This document shows positions 47,596 to 55,116 of a stretch of DNA of 64,000 nt, piece after piece (position 1 is the first letter of the stretch; each line of letters starts with the position of its first letter). Origin of the DNA: Ectothiorhodospiraceae bacterium 2226 (lineage in GTDB: Bacteria > Pseudomonadota > Gammaproteobacteria > GCA-013348725). The translations under genes were made by a program, and so were the position numbers. The stretch spans positions 2,892,258 to 2,956,257 of the forward strand of contig CP054689.1 in assembly GCA_013348725.1 (NCBI GenBank), in the 5' to 3' direction. The notes under the pieces are model-generated. The model worked only from the letters and a program-made list of their open reading frames with translations. It did not search any database and was not told where the DNA came from.

Positions 47596-47633
47596 AGTCA
47601 AATCCTCGGGGGATCGCTGGCTAGCCGGCGTAG

Positions 47634-47658
47634 GTTGGGCTGACAAAGGAAGCCCAAC
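47634..47658 (-). repeat. REP 2
   Basis: This is a reverse-orientation copy with perfect 8-bp arms and loop GACAAAGGA. It sits just upstream of the signal-peptide gene and at the 3' end of RAYT remnant 2. Confidence 0.9.
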
Positions 47659-47661
47659 ACC

Positions 47662-47752
47662 TCACCGCTCCCCAAAACCACCCCGCTCATCCACCTCGCC
47701 CGCGCCCCAATCCTCCGGGACCAACCCACGTTCGATATATCCATGCAGGGTA
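47662..47752 (-). pseudogene. RAYT remnant 2 (3' end only)
   Basis: The minus strand encodes the last 29 codons of a RAYT, ending in DWGAGEVDERGGFGER and TGA. The 5' part is missing; a REP lies at each side. Confidence 0.8.
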
Positions 47753-47762
47753 GCCCGCGTAG

Positions 47763-47787
47763 CTTGGGCTGACGCAGGAAGCCCAAC
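47763..47787 (-). repeat. REP 3
   Basis: This is a reverse-orientation copy with loop GACGCAGGA and one arm base changed (CTTGGGCT). It is placed at the 3' end of RAYT remnant 3. Confidence 0.85.
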
Positions 47788-47789
47788 AC

Positions 47790-47980
47790 CTCACCTCTCA
47801 CCAAAACCACCCCCGCTCATCTACCTTGCTCCCCCGAATCTGCCGGACCCTCTCTTTGACCTTGTTCATCAACTCGCGCAGCGCATCGACCTGCCGCAAC
47901 AGCGTGTCCGCGAGCCTCTCCGCCAGATTCACCGTGAAGAAATACGTCCCTCCCGGGTCCCTGGGGCATCGATATCGCAT
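47790..47980 (-). pseudogene. RAYT remnant 3 (large internal deletion)
   Basis: The frame begins at 47980 with MRYRCPRDPGGTYFFTVNLA, runs to MNKVKERV and then jumps directly to the C-terminal SKVDERG region. About 110 codons, including the HUH and tyrosine motifs, are gone. An extra G shifts the final codons, so the frame stops at 47798. It cannot code for an active enzyme. Confidence 0.8.
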
Positions 47981-48003
47981 CGTTCAGTTCGCCCTCGTCA
48001 AAT

Positions 48004-48028
48004 GTTGGGCTTCATTCGTCAGCCCAAC
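48004..48028 (+). repeat. REP 4
   Basis: This is a forward-orientation copy with perfect arms and loop TCATTCGTC. It is located just upstream of the start of RAYT remnant 3. Confidence 0.9.
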
Positions 48029-48038
48029 CTACGGGTCC

Positions 48039-48565
48039 TCACCGCTCACCAAAACCACCCCGTTCATCCACCTCGCCCCCGCCCCAATCCTCCGGGACCA
48101 TTCCCCGCGCAATATATCCATGCAAGGTAGAATGGGGCCAGTCCGCGGGCCGCCGCACCCAGCCGTGTTTCACCGGGTTGAAATGTACGTAGTCGACGTG
48201 TCGTGCCAAGTCGGCCTCATCCCGAATCTGATGCTCCCAATACCGCCGCTGCCAAATGCCGCGCTCGCGTTTGGTCGCGCGGCTGTCGCGGATGCGTTCG
48301 CCTCGTTCCAATCGACGCGAAAAACCCCACTTCACCAATGACCACCGCCTCGGACAGTCCGCATCCTCCGGCGGGAGGCGCCAGATTGCGTGCAGATGCT
48401 CGGGCAGCACCTCCATCGCCACCAACGAAAACGGATGTCTCTCTTTGACCTTATTTCCCTCGCGCAACGCATCGACATGCCGCACCAATGTGTCGGCGCT
48501 TCGATCCGCCAGATCACCGTGACAAAATACGTTCCTCCCGGAGGGCTGGCACGTCGGTAGCGCAC
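48039..48565 (-). pseudogene. RAYT remnant 4 (nearly full length, frameshifted)
   Basis: The whole transposase is present from a GTG at 48565 (VRYRRASPPGGTYFVTV), but one base is lost near 48515 (GTGATCTGG where other copies read GTGAATCTGG), so the N-terminal strand is out of frame with the rest. The remainder keeps the HUH motif in PEHLHAIWRL and the catalytic Tyr in VDYVHFNPVKHG. A 3-bp loss also shortens the LREGNKVKERH region. Confidence 0.85.
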
Positions 48566-48588
48566 GTTCAGTTCGCCCTCTTCAAAAT

Positions 48589-48613
48589 GTTGGGCTTCCT
48601 TCGTCAGCCCAAC
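48589..48613 (+). repeat. REP 5
   Basis: This is a perfect forward copy with loop TCCTTCGTC, at the 5' side of RAYT remnant 4 and directly abutting the truncated end of remnant 5. Confidence 0.92.
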
Positions 48614-48618
48614 CTACG

Positions 48619-48921
48619 CGGGCTTGTTCACGCGGCTGTCGCGGATGCGTTCGCATCGTTCCAATCGACGCGAAAAACCCGACTTCACCAATGACCACCG
48701 CCTCGGACAGTCCGCATCCTACGGCGGGAGGCGCCAGATTGCGTGCAGATGCTCGGGCAGCACCTCCATCGCCACCAGCGAAAACGGATGTCTCTGTTTG
48801 ACCTTGTTCAATACCTCGCGCAGGACGTCGACATGCCGAACCAACGTGTCGGTGTTCCGGTCCGCCAGATCACCGTGACGAAATACGTTCCTCCCGGAGG
48901 GCTGGCACGTCGGTAGCGCAC
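48619..48921 (-). pseudogene. RAYT remnant 5 (5' half only)
   Basis: The copy runs from a GTG at 48921 through the HUH region and is cut near 48625, where REP 5 follows. It is nearly identical in sequence to remnant 4, including the same lost base near the start, so the two descend from a common damaged copy and not from fresh transposition. Confidence 0.8.
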
Positions 48922-48944
48922 GTTCAGTTCGCCCTCTTCAAAAT

Positions 48945-48969
48945 GTTGGGCTTCCTTCGTCAGCCCAAC
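48945..48969 (+). repeat. REP 6
   Basis: This is a perfect forward copy followed by TTACGGGTCC; the TTA at 48970-48972 is the TAA stop codon of the lipoprotein gene on the minus strand. Confidence 0.92.
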
Positions 48970-49407
48970 TTACGGGTCCTTCTCCATTAGTTCCTTCACG
49001 CCGTCGACAAGCGTCTGCCGGGCAAATGCGATGTTAGCGGAAAGATGGATCCGCCCCTTGGCAGACGAAACTCTACCTGCAACTAGGTGCGCTCTCATCT
49101 GCTCAAGGAATATGTATGTTTCGGCAAAAAGCTTTGCCTCCGCCCCCGCCGCTTGAAACGCACACGTCTTGCTTCGTTCTTGAAGATCCTCGATCCTTGA
49201 TAAGTAAGTGCTCGTAAACTCCATGTAGCCCTGCTCGTCGGACACTAGTTCGATTACTGGCAACATCTCATCCCGATAAAGGTGAAAGACGTCATTCGAT
49301 AGCATGTGGCATTCTTGACCTTCCGCTGGATCTAACGCATCGGCGCCACAAGCAACAAGAGTCGCTATCAAGAGAATAATGCATGGTATGGTCGTTATCG
49401 GCTTCAT
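48970..49407 (-). CDS. Small predicted lipoprotein, 145 residues
   Basis: A lipobox is visible (IATLVACGADA, Cys near residue 20), so the protein is probably lipid-anchored. The mature part is helical and charged, with DEQGYMEFTSTYLSRIEDLQ and paired Cys residues. I do not recognise it. Its stop codon TAA is supplied by the edge of REP 6. Base composition is lower in GC than the flanking core genes, which suggests recent acquisition. Confidence 0.65.
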   Translation of the reverse strand: MKPITTIPCIILLIATLVACGADALDPAEGQECHMLSNDVFHLYRDEMLPVIELVSDEQGYMEFTSTYLSRIEDLQERSKTCAFQAAGAEAKLFAETYIFLEQMRAHLVAGRVSSAKGRIHLSANIAFARQTLVDGVKELMEKDP

Positions 49408-49592
49408 GTGTTCCTCATTGGACCATGTTCCGGTCCATCGTTACCTGCCTTTGCCTAGGTCGTGTTGGTATGGATGCGTCACAGAAGAATGGGACCTGAT
49501 AACTATCCCTATGTTCGCTCCACCATTCCCACAATTCTCTGGTGTCGTGCTCCTGCCGCTCCCTCTCCTGATCGAGGCACAAGCCCGCGTAG

Positions 49593-49617
49593 GTTGGGCT
49601 GACAAAGGAAGCCCAAC
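49593..49617 (-). repeat. REP 7
   Basis: This is a reverse copy with loop GACAAAGGA like REP 2, at the 3' end of RAYT copy 6. Confidence 0.92.
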
Positions 49618-49620
49618 ATC

Positions 49621-50151
49621 TCACCGCTCACCAAAGCCACCCCGTTCATCCACCTCACCCGCACCCCAATCTGACGGGACCATTCGCCGAGCGATATACC
49701 CGTGCAAGGTAGAGTGCGGCCAGTCCCCGGGCCGCCGCACCCAGCCATGTTTCACCGGGTTGAAATGTACGTAGTCGACGTGTCGTGCCAAGTCGGCCTC
49801 ATCCCGAATCTGATGCTCCCAATACCGCCGCTGCCAAATGCCGCGCTCGCGTTTGGCAGCGCGGCTGTCGCGGATGCGTTCGTCGCGTTCCAATCGCCGC
49901 GAAAAGCCCGCCTTAATCAACGACCACCGTCTCGGATAGTCCGCATCCCCCGCCGGCAGCCGCCAGATGGCGTGCAGGTGTTCGGGCAGCACTACCATCG
50001 CCACCAGCGAAAACGGATGTCTCTCTTTGACCTTGTCCATCACCTCGCGCAGGACGTCGAAATGCCGCACCAACGTGTCGGCGCTCCGATCCGCCAGATT
50101 CAGCGTAATGAAATACGTTCCTCCCGCAACGCGGTCGCGTCGACAGTGAAT
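49621..50151 (-). pseudogene. RAYT copy 6 (complete apart from its start codon)
   Basis: This is the best-preserved REP-associated tyrosine transposase. The frame is open from 50151 to 49621 (176 codons), with GGTYFITLNLADRS near the start, the HUH motif in PEHLHAIWRL, the catalytic Tyr in ARHVDYVHFNP and the usual C-terminus. The expected start codon has become ATT, an in-frame stop lies two codons upstream, and the next usable start (GTG at 50073) would remove the first strand. The copy is bounded by inverted REPs 7 and 8, the standard REP-RAYT-REP unit. Confidence 0.75.
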
Positions 50152-50174
50152 CGGTCAGTTCGCCCTATCAAAAT

Positions 50175-50199
50175 TCTGGGCTTCCTTCGTCAGCCCAAC
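50175..50199 (+). repeat. REP 8
   Basis: This is a forward copy with a damaged left arm (TCTGGGCT) and perfect right arm. The following TTA (50200-50202) is the stop codon of the membrane-protein gene. Confidence 0.85.
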
Positions 50200-50583
50200 T
50201 TACGGGGCCTGGCTATGTCTTCTTGTCCATTCCAACACCATCAAGAAAGCCCACCCGAGAGGAAAAACGAACACCGGAACCCAAGCCGCATCAAATGAAG
50301 CGGACGGATAGATAACACCTCCAATGAATGAATCAATTGCGCGCCATCCGCAAAACAATATGAAACCCCAACTAGCCCACGAATACCTTCTCGCCTCGGC
50401 CAGCCAAGATAACAGACCTCCAATGGCAAAAATCAGAATCGCAGAAAGCATGTAAATCAACGAAACCGGTCCAAAGAGGTTCTCACCGAAAACGTCCGCT
50501 AGCCTGCCTTCCGTTACTAGGCGCATGCCAAACGCGAACAAGAAAAGGTTCCAGGCACAATATGAAAGAAATACGTATCTCAA
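50200..50583 (-). CDS. Small membrane protein, candidate immunity protein for Rhs module 1
   Basis: This protein of up to 127 residues has about four hydrophobic helices (residues 3-20, 38-60, 68-85 and 100-118). It follows the Rhs C-terminal module on the same strand with a gap of 51 bp, the normal place for an immunity gene. The best upstream start is a TTG at 50583; an internal ATG at codon 20 is possible. Its stop lies at the edge of REP 8. No similarity is recognised, so immunity is an inference from position and membrane location. Confidence 0.6.
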   Translation of the reverse strand: MRYVFLSYCAWNLFLFAFGMRLVTEGRLADVFGENLFGPVSLIYMLSAILIFAIGGLLSWLAEARRYSWASWGFILFCGWRAIDSFIGGVIYPSASFDAAWVPVFVFPLGWAFLMVLEWTRRHSQAP

Positions 50584-50634
50584 GAGCCAGAACCCCTTAG
50601 CGACCGAATCGAGAATAGAACAAACAGGTTGTAG

Positions 50635-52509
50635 TTATACACAATCGTCTTGCACGCAATCTAATAGCTGTCTTTGCAAAATCGCATTGCATTGCTCCCT
50701 CCACCTTCGATAAGAAGGAGGAACGGTGCACATAATATGACATAGCAAGTACGGCACCACATGACCCTCACCGCAGAGCGATATGCATTCGTTTGTGGTC
50801 CTATCTATACACTTTCTAAATCCGTCGTTTGCGTCTTGCACGCACTGCATATCAGTTTTCAAACCAAACACATCTACGTGACGAATCGGATTGGCGTTCG
50901 CATAAATATAGGTATTACGACCACCTTTCAGACCGATTGGATCACTCTTCAGGTAGCGCCCAAGGCCCGAATCATAGTACCGAAAATAGTTATAATGCAG
51001 CCCCGTCTCCGCATCGAAGTACTGCCCCGGAAAGCGCAGATTGTTCGTGATCTGCGCGGTGTCGACCACGGCTTTGCCGAAGGCGTCGTACCGTGCGCTC
51101 CACAGCAGCACGCCGCTCGCGGAGGTCACCGCCTGGGGGGTGCCGAGGTGATCGTTGTGGTAGTAGCCCACCACCCCACCCTGGCGGATGAACAGCGGGT
51201 CGGTGCCCCAGATGCCGTGGGGCTTCCAGCCGTAGCCGGTGGTGACGCTGCCGGTGGCGTCGAGTTCGGCGACCATTCCCTCTTCGGCGTAGAGGTAGTA
51301 GGTGGTGGTGGTGCCGACGGTCTTTTGTACGCGCCGCCCGAAGGGGTCGTAGGCGTAGCTGGCGATCAGGGTGTCGGCCTGGTTGCGCACTTCGATCAGG
51401 CGGTTGTCGACGTTGTAGCGGTAGCGGCGCTCACTGCCGGTGTCGGCGTGGGGCTCGCGGATGAGGTTGCCGTTGGCGTCGTACTCGTAGCTGATCGGGC
51501 CGCGGCGGGTGAGGCGGTCGGCGTCGTCGTATTCCCAGTCGTGGGGTAGGCCGCTGGCGTCGGTGTAGGCCTGTTCGCTGAGGCGGTTGCCCACGGGGTC
51601 GTAGGCGTAGGCGTTCTGTTCGGTCGCGCCGTCCACTTCGGTGAGGCGGTCGAGCGGGTCGTAGCCGTAGGCGTAGGGGCCGCGCAGGGTCTGGCGGCTG
51701 AGGATATTGTCGGCCTTGTCGTGGGTGTAGGCGTCCTGCTGCACGGGGTTGGCGGCGGGGTCCAGGCCCTCGATGAGGTGGGGGCGCAGGTAGCCGTCGC
51801 GGTCGATGCGCCGCTGGCCGCCGCCGGGAAGCGTTACGCGCGTGGGGGCGCTCCAGCGGTAGGCGTCGACGCTGTAGGTGCCCTGGCCGGGGATGCTGAC
51901 GCTGGTGAGCTCGCCGTTGGGGTTGTAGCTGTAGGTGAGCGTGATGCCGTCGGGGCCGGTGTAGGTGCGCTTCAATCCGTTGGCGTAGTAGGTGTAGCGG
52001 AACCCGGCGGTGAAGGCGCCGTAGTCGACGCTCGCGCCGAGCAGGCGCCCGGCGCCGTCGTGCTGGTATTGGGCGCGGGTGTGGCCGTCGTCGTAGCCGG
52101 TGAGGCGGTCGAGGGCGTCGTAGCTGAAGGTGATCTCGCGCTCGGCATCGGCCGCCTCTTCGCCCGGGGTGCCGGCGGCGAAGTGGCGCACGGTGGTGAG
52201 GCGGTTGTCGGCGTCGTAGAGGTAGAGGATGCGCTGGCCCTTGGCGTCGCGGGTCTCGATGAGGTTGCCGCTCGGGTCGTAGCGGTGCTCCAGGGCGCTG
52301 TCGTCGGGCAGCAGCTCGCGGATCAGGCGGTCGTTGCGGTCGTACTGGTAGCGGCGCAGCACGATGTGGCGCGCGTTGGTGACCTGGGTGAGGTTGTCGC
52401 GCGCGTTACTCCTGGATCGCGATCGACGAATGCGCGTTCCGCTGCGATGCGTCGTGCGTGAGGAGGGACGGATGGCAACGGCGCTCATCGGGGGACACCC
52501 TCCGCGCAC
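50635..52509 (-). CDS. Rhs module 1: 5'-truncated YD-repeat core with Cys-rich C-terminal tip
   Basis: From about 52404 the chain is a run of YD repeats (YDRNDRLIRE, YDADNRL, YDPLDRLTE), ending in the Rhs core signature DPIGLKGGRNTYIYANANP and FGL. The last 75 or so residues form a variable tip with nine Cys (CVQDANDGFRKC, CISLC, LLCHIMC, QCNAIL, LDCVQDDC). The first 35 codons of the open frame are not Rhs-like, so the true N-terminus, PAAR/VgrG-binding region and start codon are lost. Such orphan modules act as a reservoir of toxin tips. Confidence 0.75.
   Translation of the reverse strand: MRGGCPPMSAVAIRPSSRTTHRSGTRIRRSRSRSNARDNLTQVTNARHIVLRRYQYDRNDRLIRELLPDDSALEHRYDPSGNLIETRDAKGQRILYLYDADNRLTTVRHFAAGTPGEEAADAEREITFSYDALDRLTGYDDGHTRAQYQHDGAGRLLGASVDYGAFTAGFRYTYYANGLKRTYTGPDGITLTYSYNPNGELTSVSIPGQGTYSVDAYRWSAPTRVTLPGGGQRRIDRDGYLRPHLIEGLDPAANPVQQDAYTHDKADNILSRQTLRGPYAYGYDPLDRLTEVDGATEQNAYAYDPVGNRLSEQAYTDASGLPHDWEYDDADRLTRRGPISYEYDANGNLIREPHADTGSERRYRYNVDNRLIEVRNQADTLIASYAYDPFGRRVQKTVGTTTTYYLYAEEGMVAELDATGSVTTGYGWKPHGIWGTDPLFIRQGGVVGYYHNDHLGTPQAVTSASGVLLWSARYDAFGKAVVDTAQITNNLRFPGQYFDAETGLHYNYFRYYDSGLGRYLKSDPIGLKGGRNTYIYANANPIRHVDVFGLKTDMQCVQDANDGFRKCIDRTTNECISLCGEGHVVPYLLCHIMCTVPPSYRRWREQCNAILQRQLLDCVQDDCV
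50995..51432. repeat. Direct repeat A, copy 1 (438 bp, Rhs core)
   Basis: This block matches 54581-55018 at the same length and nearly every base (scattered single changes such as C/G and A/G). It encodes the last YD repeats and the start of the core signature of both Rhs modules; sequence similarity falls off sharply on the tip side. Confidence 0.85.
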
Positions 52510-52734
52510 GCGATGCGCACGTTCTCAAAGGCGAGCGTGCCCTGGCGGGTGGCAACAAGGCACCACAGCCACACCCATCCCCTTACGCGCCTTGTCGTGT
52601 CCATCACTCCCCCTGGGACGCGCCTATTCACTGCTTGTTGGCGGCGCGTCGAAAAGCGTTATCGTTGTTGTTGCGTGATGCTAAGGCCTGTCCACGTGAT
52701 ACCCGGTGGCCGCTGAGCGTGCGAATCCCTGTAG
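52510..52734. other. Degenerate spacer between Rhs module 1 and REP 9
   Basis: I see no gene in these 225 bases. The sequence is composed of GC-rich core-like and AT-rich pieces and may be decayed Rhs or core DNA; no hairpin or transposase motif stands out. Confidence 0.4.
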
Positions 52735-52759
52735 GTTGGGCTGACGAAGGAAGCCCGAC
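52735..52759 (-). repeat. REP 9
   Basis: This is a reverse copy with loop GACGAAGGA and one changed arm base (AGCCCGAC). It is the first of two tandem reverse REPs. Confidence 0.85.
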
Positions 52760-52809
52760 GCCTCACCGCCCGCGCCCCGGTCCTTCCACGCTCGATATAG
52801 CTGGTGTAG

Positions 52810-52834
52810 GTTGGGCTGACGAAGGAAGCCCAAC
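52810..52834 (-). repeat. REP 10
   Basis: This is a perfect reverse copy with loop GACGAAGGA, at the 3' end of RAYT remnant 7. Confidence 0.92.
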
Positions 52835-52837
52835 GTC

Positions 52838-53324
52838 TCACCGCTCACCAAAACCACCCCGCTCATCCACCTCGCCCCCGCCCCAATCCTCCGGGACCAT
52901 TCCCCGCGCGATATACCCGTGCAAGGTAGAGTGAAGCCAGTCCACGGGCCGCCGCGCCCAGCCGTGTTTCACCGGATTGAAATGTATGTAGTCCACGTGA
53001 CGCACCAAGTCGGCCTCATCCCAAATCTGGTGTTCCCAATAGCGCCGTTGCCAAATGCCGCGATCGCGTTTGTTCGCGCGGCTGTGACGAATGCGTTCGC
53101 CTCGTTCCAATCGACGCGAACAGCCCGCGGAGCCGCCGGATGGCGTGCAGGTGCTCGGGCAGAACCACCATCGCCACCAGCAAAAACGGATGTCGTTCTT
53201 TGACCTTGTTCATCACCTCGCGCAGCGTATCGACATGTCGCACCAGCGTGTCGGTGCTCCGATCCGCCAGATTCACCGTGAAGAAGTACGTTCCTCCCGG
53301 AACGCTAGCGCGTCGGTAGCGCAT
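52838..53324 (-). pseudogene. RAYT remnant 7 (internal deletion and frame change)
   Basis: The N-terminal half from 53324 is intact (MRYRRASVPGGTYFFTVNLA to the HUH motif HLHAI), then about 30 codons are missing and the frame changes; the C-terminal half with the Tyr motif HVDYIHFNPVKHG continues to 52838 in another frame. It is flanked by inverted REPs 10 and 11. Confidence 0.85.
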
Positions 53325-53348
53325 CGCTCAGATCGCCCTCTTCAACAT

Positions 53349-53373
53349 GTTGGGCTTCCTTCGTCAGCCCAAC
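53349..53373 (+). repeat. REP 11
   Basis: This is a perfect forward copy with loop TCCTTCGTC, placed at the 5' end of RAYT remnant 7. Confidence 0.92.
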
Positions 53374-53381
53374 CTACGGGT

Positions 53382-53406
53382 CCTGGGCTTTCATCGTCAG
53401 CCCGAC
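53382..53406 (+). repeat. REP 12
   Basis: This is a degraded forward copy (arms CCTGGGCT and AGCCCGAC, loop TTCATCGTC) only 8 bp from REP 11. Confidence 0.75.
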
Positions 53407-53415
53407 CTACGGGGC

Positions 53416-53486
53416 CTCCGGTCCGCCAGATTCACTGTGAAGAAACACGTTCCTCCCAAACGTTGGCACGTCGGTATCGTATCGTT
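53416..53486 (-). pseudogene. RAYT remnant 8 (short 5' fragment)
   Basis: This is about 70 bp matching the first 24 codons of the transposase (TYFF region reversed as AAGAAACACG). It is placed between REPs 12 and 13. Confidence 0.7.
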
Positions 53487-53503
53487 CAGTAGCCTCCGTG
53501 GAT

Positions 53504-53528
53504 GTTGGGCTTCCTTCGTCAGCCCAAC
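53504..53528 (+). repeat. REP 13
   Basis: This is a perfect forward copy next to RAYT remnants 8 and 9. Confidence 0.92.
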
Positions 53529-53533
53529 CTACG

Positions 53534-53645
53534 CGGGCTCGCGCAGGACGTCGACATGCCGAACCAACGTGTCGGTGTTCCGGTCCTCCAGATCACCGTG
53601 ACGAAATACGTTCCGCCCGGCACGCTGGCTCGTCGGTAGCGCACG
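53534..53645 (-). pseudogene. RAYT remnant 9 (5' fragment)
   Basis: This is a fragment of about 112 bp resembling the 5' end of remnants 4 and 5, including their lost base (CCAGATCACC) and GTG start, abutting REP 13. Confidence 0.75.
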
Positions 53646-53667
53646 TTCAGTTCGCCCTCATCAAAAT

Positions 53668-53692
53668 GTTGGGCTTCCTTCGTCAGCCCAAC
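53668..53692 (+). repeat. REP 14
   Basis: This is a perfect forward copy, the last before the membrane-protein gene at 53714. Confidence 0.92.
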
Positions 53693-53713
53693 CTACGACG
53701 CCTACGACACCTT

Positions 53714-54073
53714 TCAATATAGGAATGCAAAGAACAGCACCACCCAAACCCCCACACTTAGGACCAAAACGGCGACATTACTCCCGCACTTACCTCCTGC
53801 GGCGAGATACGCTTCAAACATGCTTCCTTGAAGCTTTTCGGCCACTATGTACATCAATAGGCTAGCCGCAATCAGATGAAACGGAGCAGGAATCCAATCA
53901 AGCCGGACCGAGGTTTCGTACAGGTAAGCCACGGCCGCACCAAGGCCTATTACCAACGATATCCAGCCTTCTTTCACTTTCTTGCTGATGAAATAATTGA
54001 CCCCCAAGAGGACTACACCAACCACTGGCGTCGCGACGAGCGTCCCAACAGCTATTTGTATCGAAGAGAACAT
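53714..54073 (-). CDS. Small membrane protein, candidate immunity protein for Rhs module 2
   Basis: This 119-residue protein has about four hydrophobic helices, with loops carrying KKVKEGW and AGGKCGSN. Its ATG lies only 3 bp after the stop codon of Rhs module 2 (TGACTTATG), so the two are translationally coupled, as expected for a toxin and its immunity protein. No family is recognised and it does not resemble the protein after Rhs module 1. The REP cluster begins just beyond its 3' end. Confidence 0.65.
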   Translation of the reverse strand: MFSSIQIAVGTLVATPVVGVVLLGVNYFISKKVKEGWISLVIGLGAAVAYLYETSVRLDWIPAPFHLIAASLLMYIVAEKLQGSMFEAYLAAGGKCGSNVAVLVLSVGVWVVLFFAFLY

Positions 54074-54076
54074 AAG

Positions 54077-55020
54077 TCAGTAACGCTCCCAGCATCCATA
54101 GTCCTCAGCAGGGAAACATCTCTCCTCACAAGCTGTATGCCGCGAATAGACCTCTGCGGCCTTGCATGCATATTTCGCCAGGGGATACTGTTTCGCGAGT
54201 CGACAGAGCTGCTTTTCTGCGCCCTTTTCATCTTGCATGCAGGTGGAGTAACACATGTTGTTTCCGTATCGATCGTAATCCCGAAGGGGCTTCCTATCGA
54301 CGTTTTCGGAGCTTGTGCCATCCAACAGCAAACAATCAGGCGATCCCAAAGCACATTGCGGTTTACGTCGAGCATTGCCGCTCCCATCGTCAATTGTGCA
54401 TGCAACTCCGGGCGCTACGGTACCGGGGGGACAACTCATCTGTCTCAAGCCGAAAGGATCAAGGCGTGAAAGAGTATTCCCAGCAACATACACATAAGTA
54501 TTCACCCCACCCTCAAGGCCAATTGGGTCAACCGTAGTGTACCTTCCCGCACTCGGATCATAGTATCGGTGGTAGTTGTAATGCAGCCCCGTCTCCGCAT
54601 CGAAGTACTGGCCCGGAAAGCGCAGGTTGTTCGTGATCTGCGCGGTTTCGACCGTGGCCTTGCCGAAGGCGTCGTACCGTGCGCTCCACAGCAGCACGCC
54701 GCTCGCGGAGATAACGGCCTGGGGGGTGCCGAGGTGGTCGTTGTGGTAGTAACCCACCACCCCGCCCTGGCGGATGAACAGCGGGTCGGTACCCCAGACG
54801 CCGTGGGGCTTCCAGCCGTAGCCGGTGGTGACGCTGCCGGTGGCGTCGAGTTCGGCCACCATCCCCTCTTCGGCGTAGAGGTAGTAGGTGGTGGTGGCGC
54901 CGACGGTCTTTTGTACGCGCCGCCCGAAGGGGTCGTAGGCGTAGCTGGCGATCAGGGTGTCGGCCTGGTTGCGCACGTCGATCAGGCGGTTGTCGACGTT
55001 GTAGCGGTAGCTGCGCTCGG
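54077..55020 (-). CDS. Rhs module 2: 5'-truncated core with Cys-rich C-terminal tip
   Basis: The chain joins at the YD-repeat ERSYRYNVDNRL, runs through the core signature DPIGLEGGVNTYVYVAGNTL and FGL, and ends in a tip of about 125 residues rich in Cys and charged residues (MSCPPGTVAPGVACTIDDG, CALGSPDCLLLDG, CYSTCMQDEKG, CRLAKQYPLAKYACKAAEV, CEERCFPAEDYGC). No start codon exists; the upstream bases belong to a tRNA terminator. The core DNA copies that of module 1. It looks like an orphan or displaced Rhs tip. Confidence 0.7.
54581..55018. repeat. Direct repeat A, copy 2 (438 bp, Rhs core)
   Basis: This is the second copy of the block at 50995-51432, in the same orientation 3586 bp away. 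Recombination between copies would delete the sequence between them and exchange tips. Confidence 0.85.
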
Positions 55021-55065
55021 GCGCCGGTGTCGGTGTAGTTCTCCAGCAAAACACTGCGCGACTGA

Positions 55066-55105
55066 AAACGAAAAAGCCGCAATGCGTCAGGCGCATTGCG
55101 GCTTT
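55066..55105 (-). terminator. Rho-independent terminator of tRNA-Glu
   Basis: On the minus strand GCCGCAATGCG pairs with CGCATTGCGGC across a short loop and is followed by TTTTTCGTTTT, a strong intrinsic terminator 12 bp after the tRNA CCA end. The Rhs remnant begins immediately beyond it. Confidence 0.9.
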
Positions 55106-55116
55106 CGTGTTCGAGA

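Noticed and set aside
47598..47810. Short minus-strand frame of 70 codons
   Set aside because: It reads a RAYT fragment and two REPs in a wrong frame; the GFLRQPNLR pattern is the translated REP.
50761..51549. 262-codon plus-strand frame inside Rhs module 1
   Set aside because: It is antisense to the YD repeats; its Gly/Val-rich run is the complement of repeated Rhs codons.
45540..53700. REP array as a CRISPR
   Set aside because: Repeats occur in both orientations, spacing is irregular (from 8 bp to over 2 kb), spacers contain transposase fragments, and no cas genes are present.
55021..55096. N-terminus of Rhs module 2
   Set aside because: The frame extends here by chance, but these bases form the intrinsic terminator of tRNA-Glu, so the residues are not Rhs.
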